In this document: piece after piece, positions 1-11,522 of the stretch
How the letters are laid out: the number at the start of each line of letters is the position of its first letter
Position numbering within the stretch: position 1 is the stretch's first letter
NCBI GenBank assembly: GCA_039654915.1
Contig: CM077597.1
Location: forward strand, 88,972,001-89,036,000
Reading direction: 5' to 3'
DNA: 64,000 bases
DNA from: Aquilaria yunnanensis
Taxonomy: Eukaryota > Streptophyta > Magnoliopsida > Malvales > Thymelaeaceae
Notes under the pieces: model-generated
Databases searched by the model: none
What the model was told of the DNA's origin: nothing
The model's input: the letters and a program-made list of their open reading frames with translations, nothing else
Made by a program: the position numbers and the translations under genes

Positions 1-168
1 AACACCGCGTTGTCTCCATTACATTGATCTATTTCTCCGGACCCAACAGGCGTACCTGGAAAACAAGGCTTTGGGTTAATCTCTTCCACTTTATGCCTCA
101 AAATAAATGTAATCTACTCCCTTCTACATGCATATATAGGTTTTCTATGTGTGTGTGCACGTGCACAG

Positions 169-194
169 GGAGAGAGAGAGAGAGATAGAGAGAG
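169..194. repeat. (AG)n microsatellite in intron of copy 1
   Basis: A nearly uninterrupted AG run lies inside the intron of the disrupted defensin-like gene. Copy 2 lacks it, which accounts for part of the size difference between the introns (157 versus 87 bp). Confidence 0.9.
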
Positions 195-255
195 CGAGAT
201 CAGGACACATACAATAATAAGCTGGAAATAGTAGGAATGAGTGGATGAACACGGA

Positions 256-260
256 GAAAG
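256..260. repeat. Target-site duplication GAAAG, left (right copy at 5066-5070)
   Basis: The 5 bp before the 5' LTR and the 5 bp after the 3' LTR are both GAAAG. Removing the element and one copy restores continuity with the sister gene at 13848-13870, so this is a true insertion junction. Confidence 0.92.
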
Positions 261-602
261 TGATAGACTCAGGAGGACGGCACGTGTGCAAAGAAGCCAT
301 CCAAGATACCAGGATTACGTGTGAGCATGTTGCTGCCAGTTAGCCGTGGAAGATTTGCTCCTGATTTGCAGCTACTTAAGAATCAGTCAATAAAACTTAG
401 TATTTGAGTTTGTTTGAGTTATCGGCCAATCCACTAGCTGTTGTTAGTTCCTTTTGTTTAGGAAGGTTGTTGAGTCTACTGGTGTATTTAAGATTCGCAA
501 GTTTTGATACAATAATCAATTTTCATTCAAAGTCCTTCTCGGTTCTATATTCTCACCAAAAGTAGAATATTTCCTGCAACAAGTTCTGATTGGGACCTAT
601 CA
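261..602 (+). repeat. 5' LTR (342 bp)
   Basis: It begins TGATAG and ends CTATCA, a perfect 6-bp inverted terminal repeat. Compared by eye with the 3' LTR there are about 11 substitutions and one 4-bp indel (AAGG near 462). That is roughly 3% divergence. Confidence 0.95.
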
Positions 603-604
603 AT

Positions 605-616
605 TGGTATCAGAGC
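605..616 (+). other. Primer binding site, initiator methionine tRNA
   Basis: TGGTATCAGAGC, two bases after the 5' LTR, is complementary to the 3' end of plant initiator tRNA-Met. Confidence 0.92.
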
Positions 617-617
617 T

Positions 618-1300
618 ATGGCCACGAACAAAGAAAGGATTGAGAGTCTTAAGGCTGGACTCGGAGAGCTACAAAACGGGATTAGCCAAATGGAGTTGGG
701 ACTGGTCGACAAGCTACGACACATGGAGGAAGCCATTAGCAAACTCTCTGAGGTTGTGCTGGCCAACAAGGAAGGCTCCGGGAGCAAATCGCACAACCAC
801 TGTGGATGCGGAATTCATATGAGGAAGAAGGCCAGATGGTTACGTGGGACAACTTCCAAACGGAGCTATGGTCTCATTTTGGATCAACGGATTGCGAGGA
901 CTTCGACCAAGCCTTATCCAAAATTCGGCAAGGTGGCACACTACGTGACTACCATAAGGAATTTGAGAGGCTTGGAAACAAAGTGCACGGATGGACAGAA
1001 AGCCTTAATGGGAACTTTCATGGGTGGTCTGAAATCAGAAATCGCCATGGCATCCGCATGTTCAAGCCTAAGAGCCTAAAAGAAGCCATTGATTTGGCTC
1101 GAATGAGGAACGAGTAGCTCTTGCGCCAGAGAAAAACCTACCGCCCTCCCATGACTGAAGCTTCCCCAACCAAACAAAAGCCTGCCACGTCATTCAAACG
1201 GCTCACATGGGAGGAAATGCAGAAACGACGGGCACAAGGGTTATCCTTTAATTGTGACGAAAAATTCACAGTTGGACACAAATGTAGAGGATCCCAACTT
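618..1300 (+). pseudogene. gag remnant of the Ty3/gypsy element
   Basis: The ATG at 618 follows the primer site directly. The first ~63 codons give a coiled-coil-like N-terminus (MATNKERIES...). The frame is then lost at about 805-812, and the capsid-like part continues in the pol frame, with motifs TWDNFQTEL and DYHKEFERL, to a stop at 1115-1117. Much of the usual region between the N-terminus and these motifs is missing, so a deletion is likely. The nucleocapsid knuckle at about 1237-1275 reads SFNCDEKFTVGHKC; the first cysteine usual in this family is a serine here. The protein would not be functional. Confidence 0.85.
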
Positions 1301-1419
1301 CTGATATTAGAAGGGGTCGACGTCGGTGGCCATAACGAGATCGAGGGAACTGAGGAACAACAGGATGAACCGGAAATTACACTCCATGCATTGACTGGCT
1401 GGACAACCACCCAAACTAT

Positions 1420-4400
1420 GCGAGTGATAGCCAAAATTAGGACTCAAGAACTGGTGGTACTTATCGATAGCGGCTCCACACACAATTTCATCAATGAAAA
1501 AGTGGCTGAATCACTCCAATTACCAGTGATGCCAACTGAACCTTTCAAAGTTAAGGTGGCGAATGGTGTTCCCTTAAGTTGCCATGGACGACATGATGGC
1601 ATTGCTGTATGCCTTCAAGGTATTCCTTTTTCCTTGACTTTATACTCATTACCACTAACTGGATTGGATATGGTTTTGGGAATACAGTGGCTCCAACAGC
1701 TGGGTACTGTAACGTGTGATTGGAAAAGGATGACCATGGAATTTATGTGGGGTGATTGGTACCACCAAATGCATGGCATTCCCTACAAACCTATCCAACC
1801 GGCCACTTATGAGGAAGCCACCAACGAGGTATGGCAAGGGGGCACGATGTATGTCCTCTGTGTACAAGAGACTCTGAGCGACGGAAACCAAAGCACCATC
1901 CTAGACATACAGCTCCTGTTAAATGAATTTCAGGATGTTCATGCCGAACCCAAGCAGTTGCCTCCTAACCGAGATGTAGAACATCAAATACACTTGAAGG
2001 AAGGCATAGAGCCCGTCAACGTCAGACCTTATAGGTATGCTCATTTCCAAAAGGCCGAAATAGAAAGACAAGTTCAAGACATGTTGCACAAGGGGCTGAT
2101 CCGTTCCAGCACAAATCCCTTCTCATCTCCAGTACTGCTTGTTAAAAAAAAGGATGGGACATGGCGTTTTTGTACTGATTATAGAGCCTTCAACGCTATC
2201 ACCATTAAAGATAGATTTCCTATTCCAACTGTGGAAGACATGTTGGATGAACTACATGGAGCCTCCTATTTCACCAAACTTGACCTTCGATCCGGCTATC
2301 ATCAGGTACAAGTTCATTCAACAGATATTCATAAGACGGCTTTTCGAACACACAATGGCCATTATGAATACTTGGTTATGCCCTTTGGGTTGTGCAACAC
2401 CCCATCAACGTTCCAAGCCCTTATGAATTCTATATTTCAGCCTTATTTACAAAAGTTTGTGCTCGTGTTCTTTGATGACATTTTAATCTATAGTCCTAGT
2501 TGGCCTATGCATCTTACACACGTCCAGAAGGTCTTGGAAATACTAAGGCAACACAAATTTTTTATCAAACTCAGCAAGTGTGCCTTTGGCCGACAAAAGC
2601 TGGAGTACTTGGGGCATATTGTGACGCCACACGGAGTGAAGGTTGATCAGGAAAAGATCATGGCAATGGTAAGATGGCCTCGACCTACTAATATCTCTGA
2701 CCTTCGTGGGTTTTTAGGTCTGATAGGCTATTACAGAAAATTTGTAAAGAACTATGGCATCATAGCCCGATCACTCACCAACCTCTTAATGAAAGGGCAA
2801 TTCCATTGGACAGATCAAGCAGAGGAAGCTTTTAGAGCTTTGAAACAAGCCATGACGTCAACGCCCACACTAGCTATGCCAAACTTCGATGCACCATTCA
2901 CTATAGAAACTGATGTGTCTGGAGATGGCATTGGGGCCGTGCTAACTCAACAAGGGAGGCCGATCGCTTTTATGAGCCGAGCTTTAGGAGCCTCCAAGAG
3001 AGTCTGGTCGACTTATGCCTAGGAGATGTTCGCCATTGTTCAAGCCATACAGACATGGCGTCCTTATTTGTTGGGGAGGAAATTTTACATCCAAACCGAC
3101 CACCGGAGCTTGAAGCACTTAACAGAGCAGCAAATCAGTACGCCAGAGTAGCAGAAATGGGTATCAAAATTGCTCGGGTATGACTATGAGATCACTTACA
3201 GACCCGGTAAAGAAAATGCAGCTGCAGATGCCTTATCAAGGGTTGTGGGCAGCCCTAGCCTTAATACTCTATTTGTCCCTCGAACATCATTATGGGATGA
3301 AATCAAGAAGGCAGCTGATGCACATCCATATATGAAGAAAGTTCATGAGCTAGCGATAACTAATCCTGGTGCTCCTTATCAATGGCGAAATGGGTTGGTA
3401 TGTTATAAATATCGAATTGTTGTCCCTCCTAACTCACATCTTGTTACTCAGCTACTACAGGAATTTCACGATTCTCTGTATGGAGGACACTACGGTGTGT
3501 TGAGAACATACAAAAGAGTGGCACAACAATTCTATTGGCCGTCGATGCGTAAGACGATCCAACAGTATGTCGCTTCTTGCATTATTTGCCAGAAAAATAA
3601 GGTGGAGACATTAACACCAGCTGGGCTACTTCAACCATTGTCGATTCCATGTCAAGTCTAGGAGGAAATCAGCATGGACTTCATTGAGGGCTTACCTCCG
3701 TCCAATGGCAAGAGCACGATCCTTGTGGTGGTTGACCGCCTTAGTAAATCAGCCCATTTCCTTGCCTTATCCCATCCCTACACAGCCAAAATGGTGGCGG
3801 AAAAGTTTGTAGAAGGAATTGTGAAACTTCATGACATGCCCAAGTCAATTGTAAGTGACCGAGATCCTATCTTCCTTAGTCACTTTTGGCAAGAATTTTT
3901 TAAAATGTCAAGAACTAAGCTACACATGAGCTCGGTGTATCACCCCCAATCTGACGGTCAATCGAAGGTGGTCAACAGGTGCCTTGAGCAGTATTTACGT
4001 TGTTTTGTGTCACAACAACCTCGCAAATGGTGCTCTTACCTCCCCTGGGCCGAATTTTGGTACAACACCACATATCATAGCTCTATTGGGATGACACCCC
4101 ACTCTACGGACGACTACCGCTTACCATCCCTAGATATCAAGTTGGCGTAACTTCAGTCGAAGAGGTCGATCAAGATTTACTGTCGCAAGATCACATTTTG
4201 CAGCAACCCAACTCTAATTTACAAGCAACTGCCAACCGCATGAAACAGATGGCTGATACCAAATGACGGGACATTGAATTTCAAGTGGGTGATTTAGTCT
4301 TTATCAAATTACACCCTTACCGCCAACATACAGTGTATAGGAGGGCATCTCAAAAACTTGCTTGCCGCTTCTATGGACCCTATCAAATTGAAGAAAAGAT

Positions 4401-4727
4401 TGGTAAGGTAGCTTATAAACTTAGGTTGCCGGAGGGGGCTCGCATACATCCTGTCTTTCATGTGTCGATGTTAAAAAAACAAGTAGGAAAAACTAGTCCT
4501 ATTAGTACGGAATTGCCGCCAATTGCTAATGGAGACATAATAATGGAACCCGAAGCTATATTGGACATCGGATGGGTTAAGAAAGGCTCAGGGTTTGCTG
4601 AGGAAAGCCTGGTGCAATGGAAGAAATTGCCCAAAGATAATGCAACGTAGGAAGATACACAAGAGCTTCGCCGTCGGTTCGTCAACTTGAACCTTGAGGG
4701 CAAGGTTCGGCTAAAAGGAGGAGGCAA
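1420..4727 (+). pseudogene. pol remnant: protease, RT, RNase H, integrase, chromodomain
   Basis: In order: retropepsin with DSGSTHNFI (about 1465-1490); reverse transcriptase with FCTDYRAFN (2170) and the catalytic FFDDILIYS (2470); RNase H (2880-3240), broken by TAG at 3020 and 3149; integrase zinc domain (3460-3600); integrase core (3674-4100); and a C-terminal chromodomain with EPEAILD and LVQWKKLP (4540-4650). The integrase core keeps two aspartates (MDFIEG, SDRDPIF), but the third catalytic residue, expected 35 residues after the second Asp, is Lys (AAG at 3965-3967) instead of Glu. The core then shifts frame near 4098. The chromodomain tryptophan codon at 4648 is TAG. The copy is not autonomous. 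Confidence 0.92.
4712..4727 (+). other. Polypurine tract
   Basis: TAAAAGGAGGAGGCAA immediately precedes the 3' LTR. It overlaps the end of the former pol reading frame, as is usual in compact chromoviruses. Confidence 0.85.
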
Positions 4728-5065
4728 TGATAGACTCAGGAGGATGGCACGTGTGCAAAAAAGCCATCCAAGATACCAGGATTACGTGTGATCATGTTGC
4801 TGCCAGTTAGCCGTGGAAGATTTGCTCCTGATTTGCAGCTACTTAAGAATCGGTCAATAAAACTTAGTATTTGAGTTTGTTTCAGTTATCGGCCAATCCA
4901 CTAACCGTTGTTAGTTCCTTTTGTTTAGGTTGTTGAGTCTACTGGTGTATTTAAGATTCGCAAGTTTTAATACAATAATCAGATTTCATTCAAAGTCCTT
5001 ATCGGTTCTATATTCTCACCAAAAGTAGAATATTTCCTGCAACAAGTTCTGATTGGGACCTATCA
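4728..5065 (+). repeat. 3' LTR (338 bp)
   Basis: TGATAG...CTATCA, colinear with 261-602, and followed by the right GAAAG duplication at 5066-5070. Confidence 0.95.
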
Positions 5066-5110
5066 GAAAGCCACATGAATTGAGAAAGGCCTCTGGTCCA
5101 TGACCTTCAT

Positions 5111-5505
5111 TAAAGAAAAGCAACTCGAAAATGATTTCCTTTTAGGATTAATTTCTACAGAAGTAAGAATTTTGTACAGGTGAAATTAAAGCCTGAAGTA
5201 TGCTTGTATATATATTTAAAGAAGAAGAACAAACATCATCATTCCACTGAAGCCTTCTTCCGAGGATTTAGCACATTGGATTTATCATAACAAGTGAAAA
5301 CAAGACATAATGTTATTTCTTTATTTAAACGTAAGCATAACTAAGCACCAGCTGTTTGGCCAAGCCTTTCACATTTTTTATTATTTTTTTCATCGGCCAG
5401 ATAACAAACATTTTATGTACTAGATACAGGACAAAACAGAAATCATAAAAAGTGCCTCAAAAGAACATAGAGAGCCATAATCGATGGCAAGGATAGCTGG
5501 TTCAA
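5111..5505 (-). promoter_or_regulatory. Upstream region of defensin-like copy 1, duplicated from or with copy 2
   Basis: This stretch aligns with 13893-14315, upstream of the intact copy, including the shared ends near AGAGCCATAATCGAT. The TATA box of copy 2 (TATAAAT on the minus strand at 13944-13950) corresponds here to TACAAAA near 5171-5177, so the core promoter of copy 1 looks degraded. Confidence 0.55.
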
Positions 5506-5699
5506 TAGTATTACGGATATGGTGCACATATCCTCAATTGGATATATATTATTTTATTTCTAAAAATATCCCTAATGATCTAACACAATTATATGTGATA
5601 GATGTTAATTTTGTGGTCAAATATGTTAACTTTTTGTTAACTTTGACCACTATTTTTCACCTTACCACACAACATTTTTTGTTGATCCTTGCTTTGTTC

Positions 5700-7240
5700 T
5701 TTCATTTTGTAAGTTGGAGAAGCGGACCGTAGCATCGGAATAGCACCGGGACAAGTGAAATGGAAACAAGGTATGCAGGAATCAAAGTGGATTTATAACT
5801 GTGGAGACTAGGCCATAGAAGTAGCACCTAGGCACCACAGTTCAAAGTGATCTTGCCTGAAAAATCACCTCTTGAGGCCTAGGCCCCAGGCACGCTTGAG
5901 CCTGGAAGCCTAAGTGCCAGAAATCTCCCTTCTGAGGCTTAGGCGCCAACAAGCCCGCTCCTGAGACCTAGGTGCCCCTATACCCGAAAAAATGGTCTCT
6001 CACCTCAATTTTGAACCTAAGTTTACTATTGGCTAAGGGTTTTTATCCAAATTTGTGGGTGAGGTGAAAATGACATCTCCAAGAGTTAAAAAACCTGGAA
6101 CCTAGCTAAGGATTTCATTCTTCATCTTCATCTTCTCGTCTTAGACTTATGTTTTTCATCACCATCTCTTACATTTCTTTATCTTCCTTGAGGGCACTTG
6201 TGGATTATTACTTGAAGAAGGCTTGGAGGACTTGAAGACTTATAGGAGCCTTGAGGAATCAAGCATCTAGAGTCTCTTGGGTTCCTTCTTTCCTTCATTA
6301 TTCTTGTATTTAGATATGGATGCTCTTTTATGTATTTTCATGTTTATGTTTAGTTTGATTATGAAGTAGTTTTCTTTACACTTTCTATTGTTATAACTAC
6401 TTGGATTGGTTATGTTGGTTGGATTAATGATTATTTGTCTTTAATTTTCCTCACTTGCTTGTCTACTCTTCTCCTTGAGCTCATTGTTATGTTAATTAAT
6501 TAAGGGCTTTAGTCAATTGCACCTTAGATTTCTTTTAAACTCTTGAAAAAGATTAAAAGGAGTTGAAATTAAGAGAAGGGTGTAGTGGCCATGGGCTTGT
6601 TAGGAGACTAGTCTAGGACACTAGGTGAAGGTAAATTGAACTTCTAATGCCCCTCTTGAACTAGCAATTCGGATGGGAGTTCATTTTAGTGTAAGCTTGG
6701 GAGGGTAACCCTTTCATTTGGGAAAGTAAAGGCCCAATTAGTTAACTTCACCAACAAGTGGAAAAACCAAACCATTAGCCTTAATTCACTAGCTAACCAA
6801 GTCAAATAGTGAAAAAACCATTAGCCTTAATTCACTAGCTAACCAAGTCAAATAGTGAAAACCATAGAAAGTGTGTTTCGTTAATTCACTAGCCTTAATT
6901 TGCATTGTGTTTGTTGTTCTTGTTTAGTAGTAATTTAAGTAGAGTTGAAAACTTAGTTGTTTTCATAGTGAGTAAATTATCAATTGTTGCTTATTTAGCT
7001 AAAGTGAATCTCAAGGTAGTGGTAATTGGCAAATAATACAAATCAATCCTCGTGGGAACGATTTCTTATTCACCCTATCTACATACGTCTTGTGCACTTG
7101 TGGATTAGGGCTGAAAAACTCACAACAACAGGTAATACCCTTCGCACAATAAGCATTTTGCTTTGTGATTCTTTGACTCTAGTAGGGCTTGAACTATGTT
7201 ATTGCTTCATCCAAAATTTGGTTCCAGCGTTGCCTGTTAG
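5700..7240 (+). mobile_element. Probable decayed LTR plus primer-site region (Athila/Tat-type)
   Basis: There is no gene here. Two features suggest an old LTR. Near 7045-7100 the sequence has a TCGTGGGAACGATTTC block of the kind seen at LTR ends. At about 7212-7240, AATTTGGTTCCAGCGTTGCC resembles a degenerate Asp-tRNA primer site (usual form TGGCGCCGTTGCC). The region around 5800-5990 is unusually rich in CCTAGGC/GCCTAGG words. No partner LTR or coding part is visible, so boundaries are approximate. Confidence 0.4.
6769..6861 (+). repeat. Tandem duplication, 46-bp unit, two copies
   Basis: The block starting CCATTAGCCTTAATTCACTA at 6772 recurs almost unchanged at 6818. The near identity implies a recent replication slip inside the old LTR-like region. 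Confidence 0.85.
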
Positions 7241-7249
7241 TGGCATGAT

Positions 7250-7498
7250 AGGTGGATATCGTTTCGAGAGTTATGATCCTTAGATCTACCAGTTATTTAG
7301 TGGTGTTACTCGAACAATGATTGTAGTGTCTGCTATCACCAATGTGATTGGTGGATATCATCTCGTGAGTTATGATCCTTATATCTACAAGTTGTTTGGT
7401 GGTGTCATTCAACAATTATTGCTACGTCTGCCATCGCTGGTATAATCAATGGAAATTATCTCAAGAGTTGTGATCATCAGATCTAGGAGTTGTTTCGA
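7250..7498 (+). repeat. Degenerate tandem repeat, about 100-bp unit, three copies
   Basis: Units begin at 7250, 7350 and about 7449. Each has GGATATC- or GAAATTATC-like starts, then GAGTTATGATCC and AGTTGTTT-like words at matching offsets. Confidence 0.75.
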
Positions 7499-7687
7499 AC
7501 CAAATTAAGTTTGAGTTTGAGATTTTGAAATGTTGATATATTTTTTAAATGAAGATATCATTGGTGAGTTTAATGATGAGGGCGGTGAGGCAATGGTGGT
7601 AAGAAAGAGTTGGCAATCACTCAGGTTGTTTATTGTTTTGGAGTGTTAAGTTTGTGTTTGGATTTAGGGACAGATTTTGATATCATA

Positions 7688-8085
7688 TTAGATAATTTGA
7701 TTGTAGTGCCTGGACATCTTTCATCTGAGAGTGAGAGATGTGAATCTATGAGTGTTGAAGTTGAGTCAAGGAGTCAATGTTATGGTTATATAGTTTTGCC
7801 TAGACATTTTAATTGTAATGTTTTTAAATGATTAGACAAACATTTAAACACTTTTCTGCGTTGCTATTGGATGGTTTTCATTAGACAATTTGGGTGCAGT
7901 GTGTGAACATCTTTCATTTAGGGTGGGAAATATGATTCTATAAGTGTTGATGTTGAGTCAAGTAGTCATTGTTGTAGTTATATAGTTTTGCTTGGACATA
8001 TTGGCTATAATGTTTGGAAATTTTGAAACTAACTGACATTTAGACAGTTTCTGTGTCTCGTGTGGACAATTTTATTATAATTAGA
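7688..8085 (+). repeat. Degenerate tandem repeat, about 193-bp unit, two copies
   Basis: TTAGATAATTTG at 7688 recurs as TTAGACAATTTG at 7881. The shared words GGACATCTTTCAT, GTTGAAGTTGAGTCAAG and TATAGTTTTGCCT follow in the same order. I see no coding function. Confidence 0.75.
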
Positions 8086-8089
8086 TAGG

Positions 8090-9851
8090 TGAAGATATTG
8101 TTGTTGAAGTTCAATCGGGTAGTTCTTTGGATGTTAAAGTAGTTTGTTAGTTTCATATGTGCTCCTTTATTACATGTTTGTTTTTTTTCTTTTGTTTTGT
8201 AGAATTCGTAGATGCAATTAGTGTTAACACATTGTATGTTGGTTTTGATTCTTTAAATGGTGTTGATGATATTAATTGGGTTATAACTACATTTGATTGT
8301 GTTGATGAAACTGATTTCTTTTTGAAAGAATATGCTATTTTTAGAGTTTATAGTGTTTGATGTGCAAGGAGTAGATATAGAGGGAATAAAAGGGATGGTA
8401 CACTTCACCATAAGGAATTCTTTTATTCTTGTGATAGTTTTAAGTCTAATAGTACTAAGCAATAGGTGGTGAACATCGTAGAGTGGACAACCATAATAAT
8501 TGTCATGTGATTATACATGATAGGATGATTGATGACGGATTATGATTTTTTCATACTCATGTAAAACAACATAATCATTTTTATCTATTCTTTTATCAGT
8601 TTTATCTATTTCTCCTAGCTAGTTCCTCTTAAGGAACAAACTACTTGTTTTGTTGTTTTTTATTATCATTTGTTTGTACTTTTTTGAATATCTGCTAGTT
8701 TTTCTAGACAAAATTAATTGTTCTTTTAGTTGTATACGTTTGTTCTTTTTTGGGATTCATTTGTTCTTTTATTAGTAATTATTTATTTTTTTGCTTCAAC
8801 TAGTTATTTATTCTTTTATTAGTTCAAAAATTTGAATCAAAAAAAGAAAAAAATAGATTTTTTTTTTAAAAAAGAATAATATAAGAAATAAAAATTGAAA
8901 TAGAACTAAAAAGAAAAGGCAGACAAGTTAAAAAAAAAAAACAAGGAATAAAATTGGAAACAAAACAATAGACAGATTTTGAAATAATACAAAGAAATGA
9001 GAAAGAGAAAAATATGGAAAAAGACAAGAAGAGGAACATTTTAAAATAAAACTAGAAAAAGTAAATGTAAAACAAAACTAAAAATAGAAAATAGAAAAAT
9101 GACGAAGTGGAAGGAAAAAAGGAAAAAAATTTTGAAAAAAAAAAGTGGGGAAAAACAAGAAAAAAATGAAAAAGACAAAAACAAATAAAAACTAGAAGTA
9201 GGTGGTTAGTTGTAACTAGAAGCAGCTTAGTGCAGTAGTTGAGGGAGACGTCCATAAAGGTAAAGGGAGGTTGAGATAGTTGTGTAAATGCAAATCAAAG
9301 GAGACATATGCAAGGCGTTCAAGAAAATGACTATGGGGAATGTGGTTTATCATGTGGCAAAGTGGAGGATGGAGAGCTCGAAGGTGTAAATGGCAAAAAG
9401 GGTGGAGTAGGTGGCAGTAGAGCAGTGGAGGAGGGCAGGGGTGTCCGTGGCAAAGTAGGGGATGGAGATAGGGGAGGAAGGTTGGGAGGAGATTGTTTGA
9501 TTGTTAAATGGAAAAGTTTCAATGTTTCTAAGGTAAATGGAAAGTTTAATGTCAAGGTTAAAACTAGTTTTTTTTTTTCACTCAACTTAATGCATCAAGT
9601 TAACAGAATGTTCAAAACAAAACACTAAAATGATGTTAGAGGCCATGAACGCAATTAGCCTAACGTTCCATACATAATTTAGTATAAGAAATTTTATAGA
9701 ATTTTTTGTACATGTAGAATTGTGTATGGTCTAGAAGCTCATTGGCCCCTAAACTTGAACAATGAGGACATTTTGCCCCCCTAAATTTGAGCTTGATCTA
9801 ACTTAGCCCTTGAACTTTGTAAAGTAAGACACATTCAAACCCCTTCGCCAT
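8090..9851. other. Intergenic, strongly strand-asymmetric AT-rich DNA
   Basis: From about 8830 to 9240 the plus strand is almost pure A/G, with many A-runs broken by G. From 8640 to 8830 it is pyrimidine-rich. A short glycine-rich reading frame at 9308-9628 looks like a by-product of this bias. At 9730-9850 there are phrases such as CCCCTAAACTTGAA, typical of old foldback MITEs, but no partner arm is seen. Confidence 0.6.
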
Positions 9852-10787
9852 TAAGGGTGAGCATAGATTGAATGAATCCAAAACTCAACCCAAACCATCT
9901 TCATTAGGTTGGGTTGAGTTTGGTAAAAATGGACCATAGTTCGGGGAGTGGTTCTACAAATAGGAAAATTGATGAGTTTTAGGTTGGGTTAGTTCTGGTT
10001 CAATACGGAACCAACTTAAGATGGAACCAAACCCGAGGTATATATATAATTATATAATAAAAATTATAATATATATATATATATTTGAAAAAGTATGATG
10101 GTTATCTTGTGTTTTTATATTAAATCCTTAAACTTATATCCCAAATTGAAACAACATGAAAGTTATGAGATTATTTATTAAATTTCTCCATATTCACTTA
10201 AATCATTTTGCTTCCTAAACCGACTACTCTTGGATCATTTTACTTTCGATATCTCTACTTCAGACTACTTTCTACAACACAATCATCATATTTTTTCATT
10301 TGTGAGCCATGCGAAACTAAAAATTAATGACATCAACATATTTTAGGTTTTGATTTTGAAAAAGATGGTCTTCAAAGCTCAATTTTTCATGTTGAATGTC
10401 GTGCTAATGTTGGAATTACTAGAGGGAAATAAACTGGTTGAGATGGAAGATACTCCACATGTAACTTTTTTGAACCATTTTGGTAATAATAACATTTTAA
10501 ACTCTTTTAAATGTATCTAGGTATATGTATTTAAATATTAATTTAATTGTCTATTATGTTGAATATTTCATAAAACTGGTATGGATGCAATTTTATTGAA
10601 TTTTGATATTGTTATAGGTATATAGTATAAATTAAAAAACCTAAAAACTAGAATCGAAAAATCCTGAACCATAGTTCTAGCTCTGTTCGATTCTCAGGTT
10701 GAGTAGAAAAATTTTAAAACCGAGACCATTTCGGGTTGGTTCAGTTACACCATAAAACCAAACTAACCCAAACCATGCTCACCCCTA
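9852..10787 (+). mobile_element. Non-autonomous hAT element, copy A
   Basis: The ends are TAAGGGTGAGCAT and, inverted, TAGGGGTGAGCAT (12 of 13 match). Flanks TTCGCCAT (9844-9851) and TTCACCAC (10788-10795) are a degenerate 8-bp target duplication, the hAT size. Subterminal parts are rich in AACCCAACC and GGTTGGGTT words. An (AT)n run lies near 10065-10085. There is no transposase. Confidence 0.7.
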
Positions 10788-10812
10788 TTCACCACACATG
10801 ACCACTAGATAC

Positions 10813-11490
10813 TATGGTGGAACCGAACCAACCCGAAATGGCCTCGGTTCCAAAATTTTTCTACCCAACCCAGAACCGAGAACCGAACAGAACCAAAACC
10901 ATGGTTCTGGGTTTCTCGGTTCTAGTTCTCGGGTTTTTCGGTTTATACCATATACCTATAACAACACCAAATTCAATAAATCTACATCCATAATCAATTT
11001 TATGACATATTCAACATAATATACAATTAAATTAATATTTAAATATATGTACTTAAATACATTCAAAAGAGTTTAAAATGTTGTTCTTACAAAAATGGTT
11101 CAAAAGAGTTGCTTGTGGGGTATCTTTTATCTCAACTAGTTTACTTCATTCCAGTAATTCCAATATTGGTATGACATTCAATATGAAAAATTGAGCCTTT
11201 AAGACCACCTTCTTTAGTATCAAAACCTAAAATATGTTGATGTCATAAATTTTTAATTTTGCATGACTCAAATGAAAAAAATATCATAATTGTAGCATAA
11301 ATAGTAGTCTGGAATGAAAGATCAAAAGCAAAATGACTTAGGAGTGGTGGGTCTATGAAGAAAAGTGATTTAAGTAAATATGGAGAAATTTCGTAAATGA
11401 TCCCACAACTTCCATACTGTTTCAATTTGGAGCATCAATTTAAGAGTTTAATATAAAAACACAAAATAACCATCATAATACTTCAAAGAA

Positions 11491-11522
<32 letters not shown>

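Larger units (their letters stand above)
261..5065 (+). mobile_element. Ty3/gypsy chromovirus LTR retrotransposon, decayed, Reina-like
   Basis: The element is complete in structure: two LTRs, a Met-initiator primer site, gag-pol sequence, a polypurine tract and a 5-bp target duplication. The order protease, reverse transcriptase, RNase H, integrase and then a chromodomain identifies a Ty3/gypsy chromovirus. The short LTRs, the compact 4.8-kb size and a gag start codon directly after the primer site suggest the Reina clade; this clade call is an inference. The coding region is dead: gag has an internal deletion or frameshift near 805-812, pol has a frameshift near 4098, and in-frame stops lie at 1115, 3020, 3149, 3659, 4264 and 4648. 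Confidence 0.95.
1..5110 (-). pseudogene. Defensin-like secreted protein, copy 1, split by a retrotransposon (5' part only)
   Basis: This is a second copy of the gene at 13353-13892 and runs off the left edge of the window. The ATG is at 5108-5110. Exon 1 is 5066-5110 plus 213-255, cut by the Ty3/gypsy element at 261-5065 with a duplicated GAAAG. The intron is 56-212 (GT at 212-211, AG at 57-56) and exon 2 is 1-55. Exon 1 encodes a hydrophobic signal peptide that starts MKVMDQRPFS. Exon 2 begins with TPVGSGEIDQC, matching TPVGSDQTDQC of copy 2. The insertion falls within the signal-peptide codons, so no normal precursor can be made. The intron carries a purine (AG)n run. The rest of the coding region lies outside the window, so I cannot say whether it is otherwise intact. 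Confidence 0.75.

Noticed and set aside
9308..9628. Glycine-rich frame that looks like a small Gly-rich protein
   Set aside because: The surrounding strand is purine-only, which yields Gly, Glu, Arg and Lys codons by itself, and there is no signal peptide.
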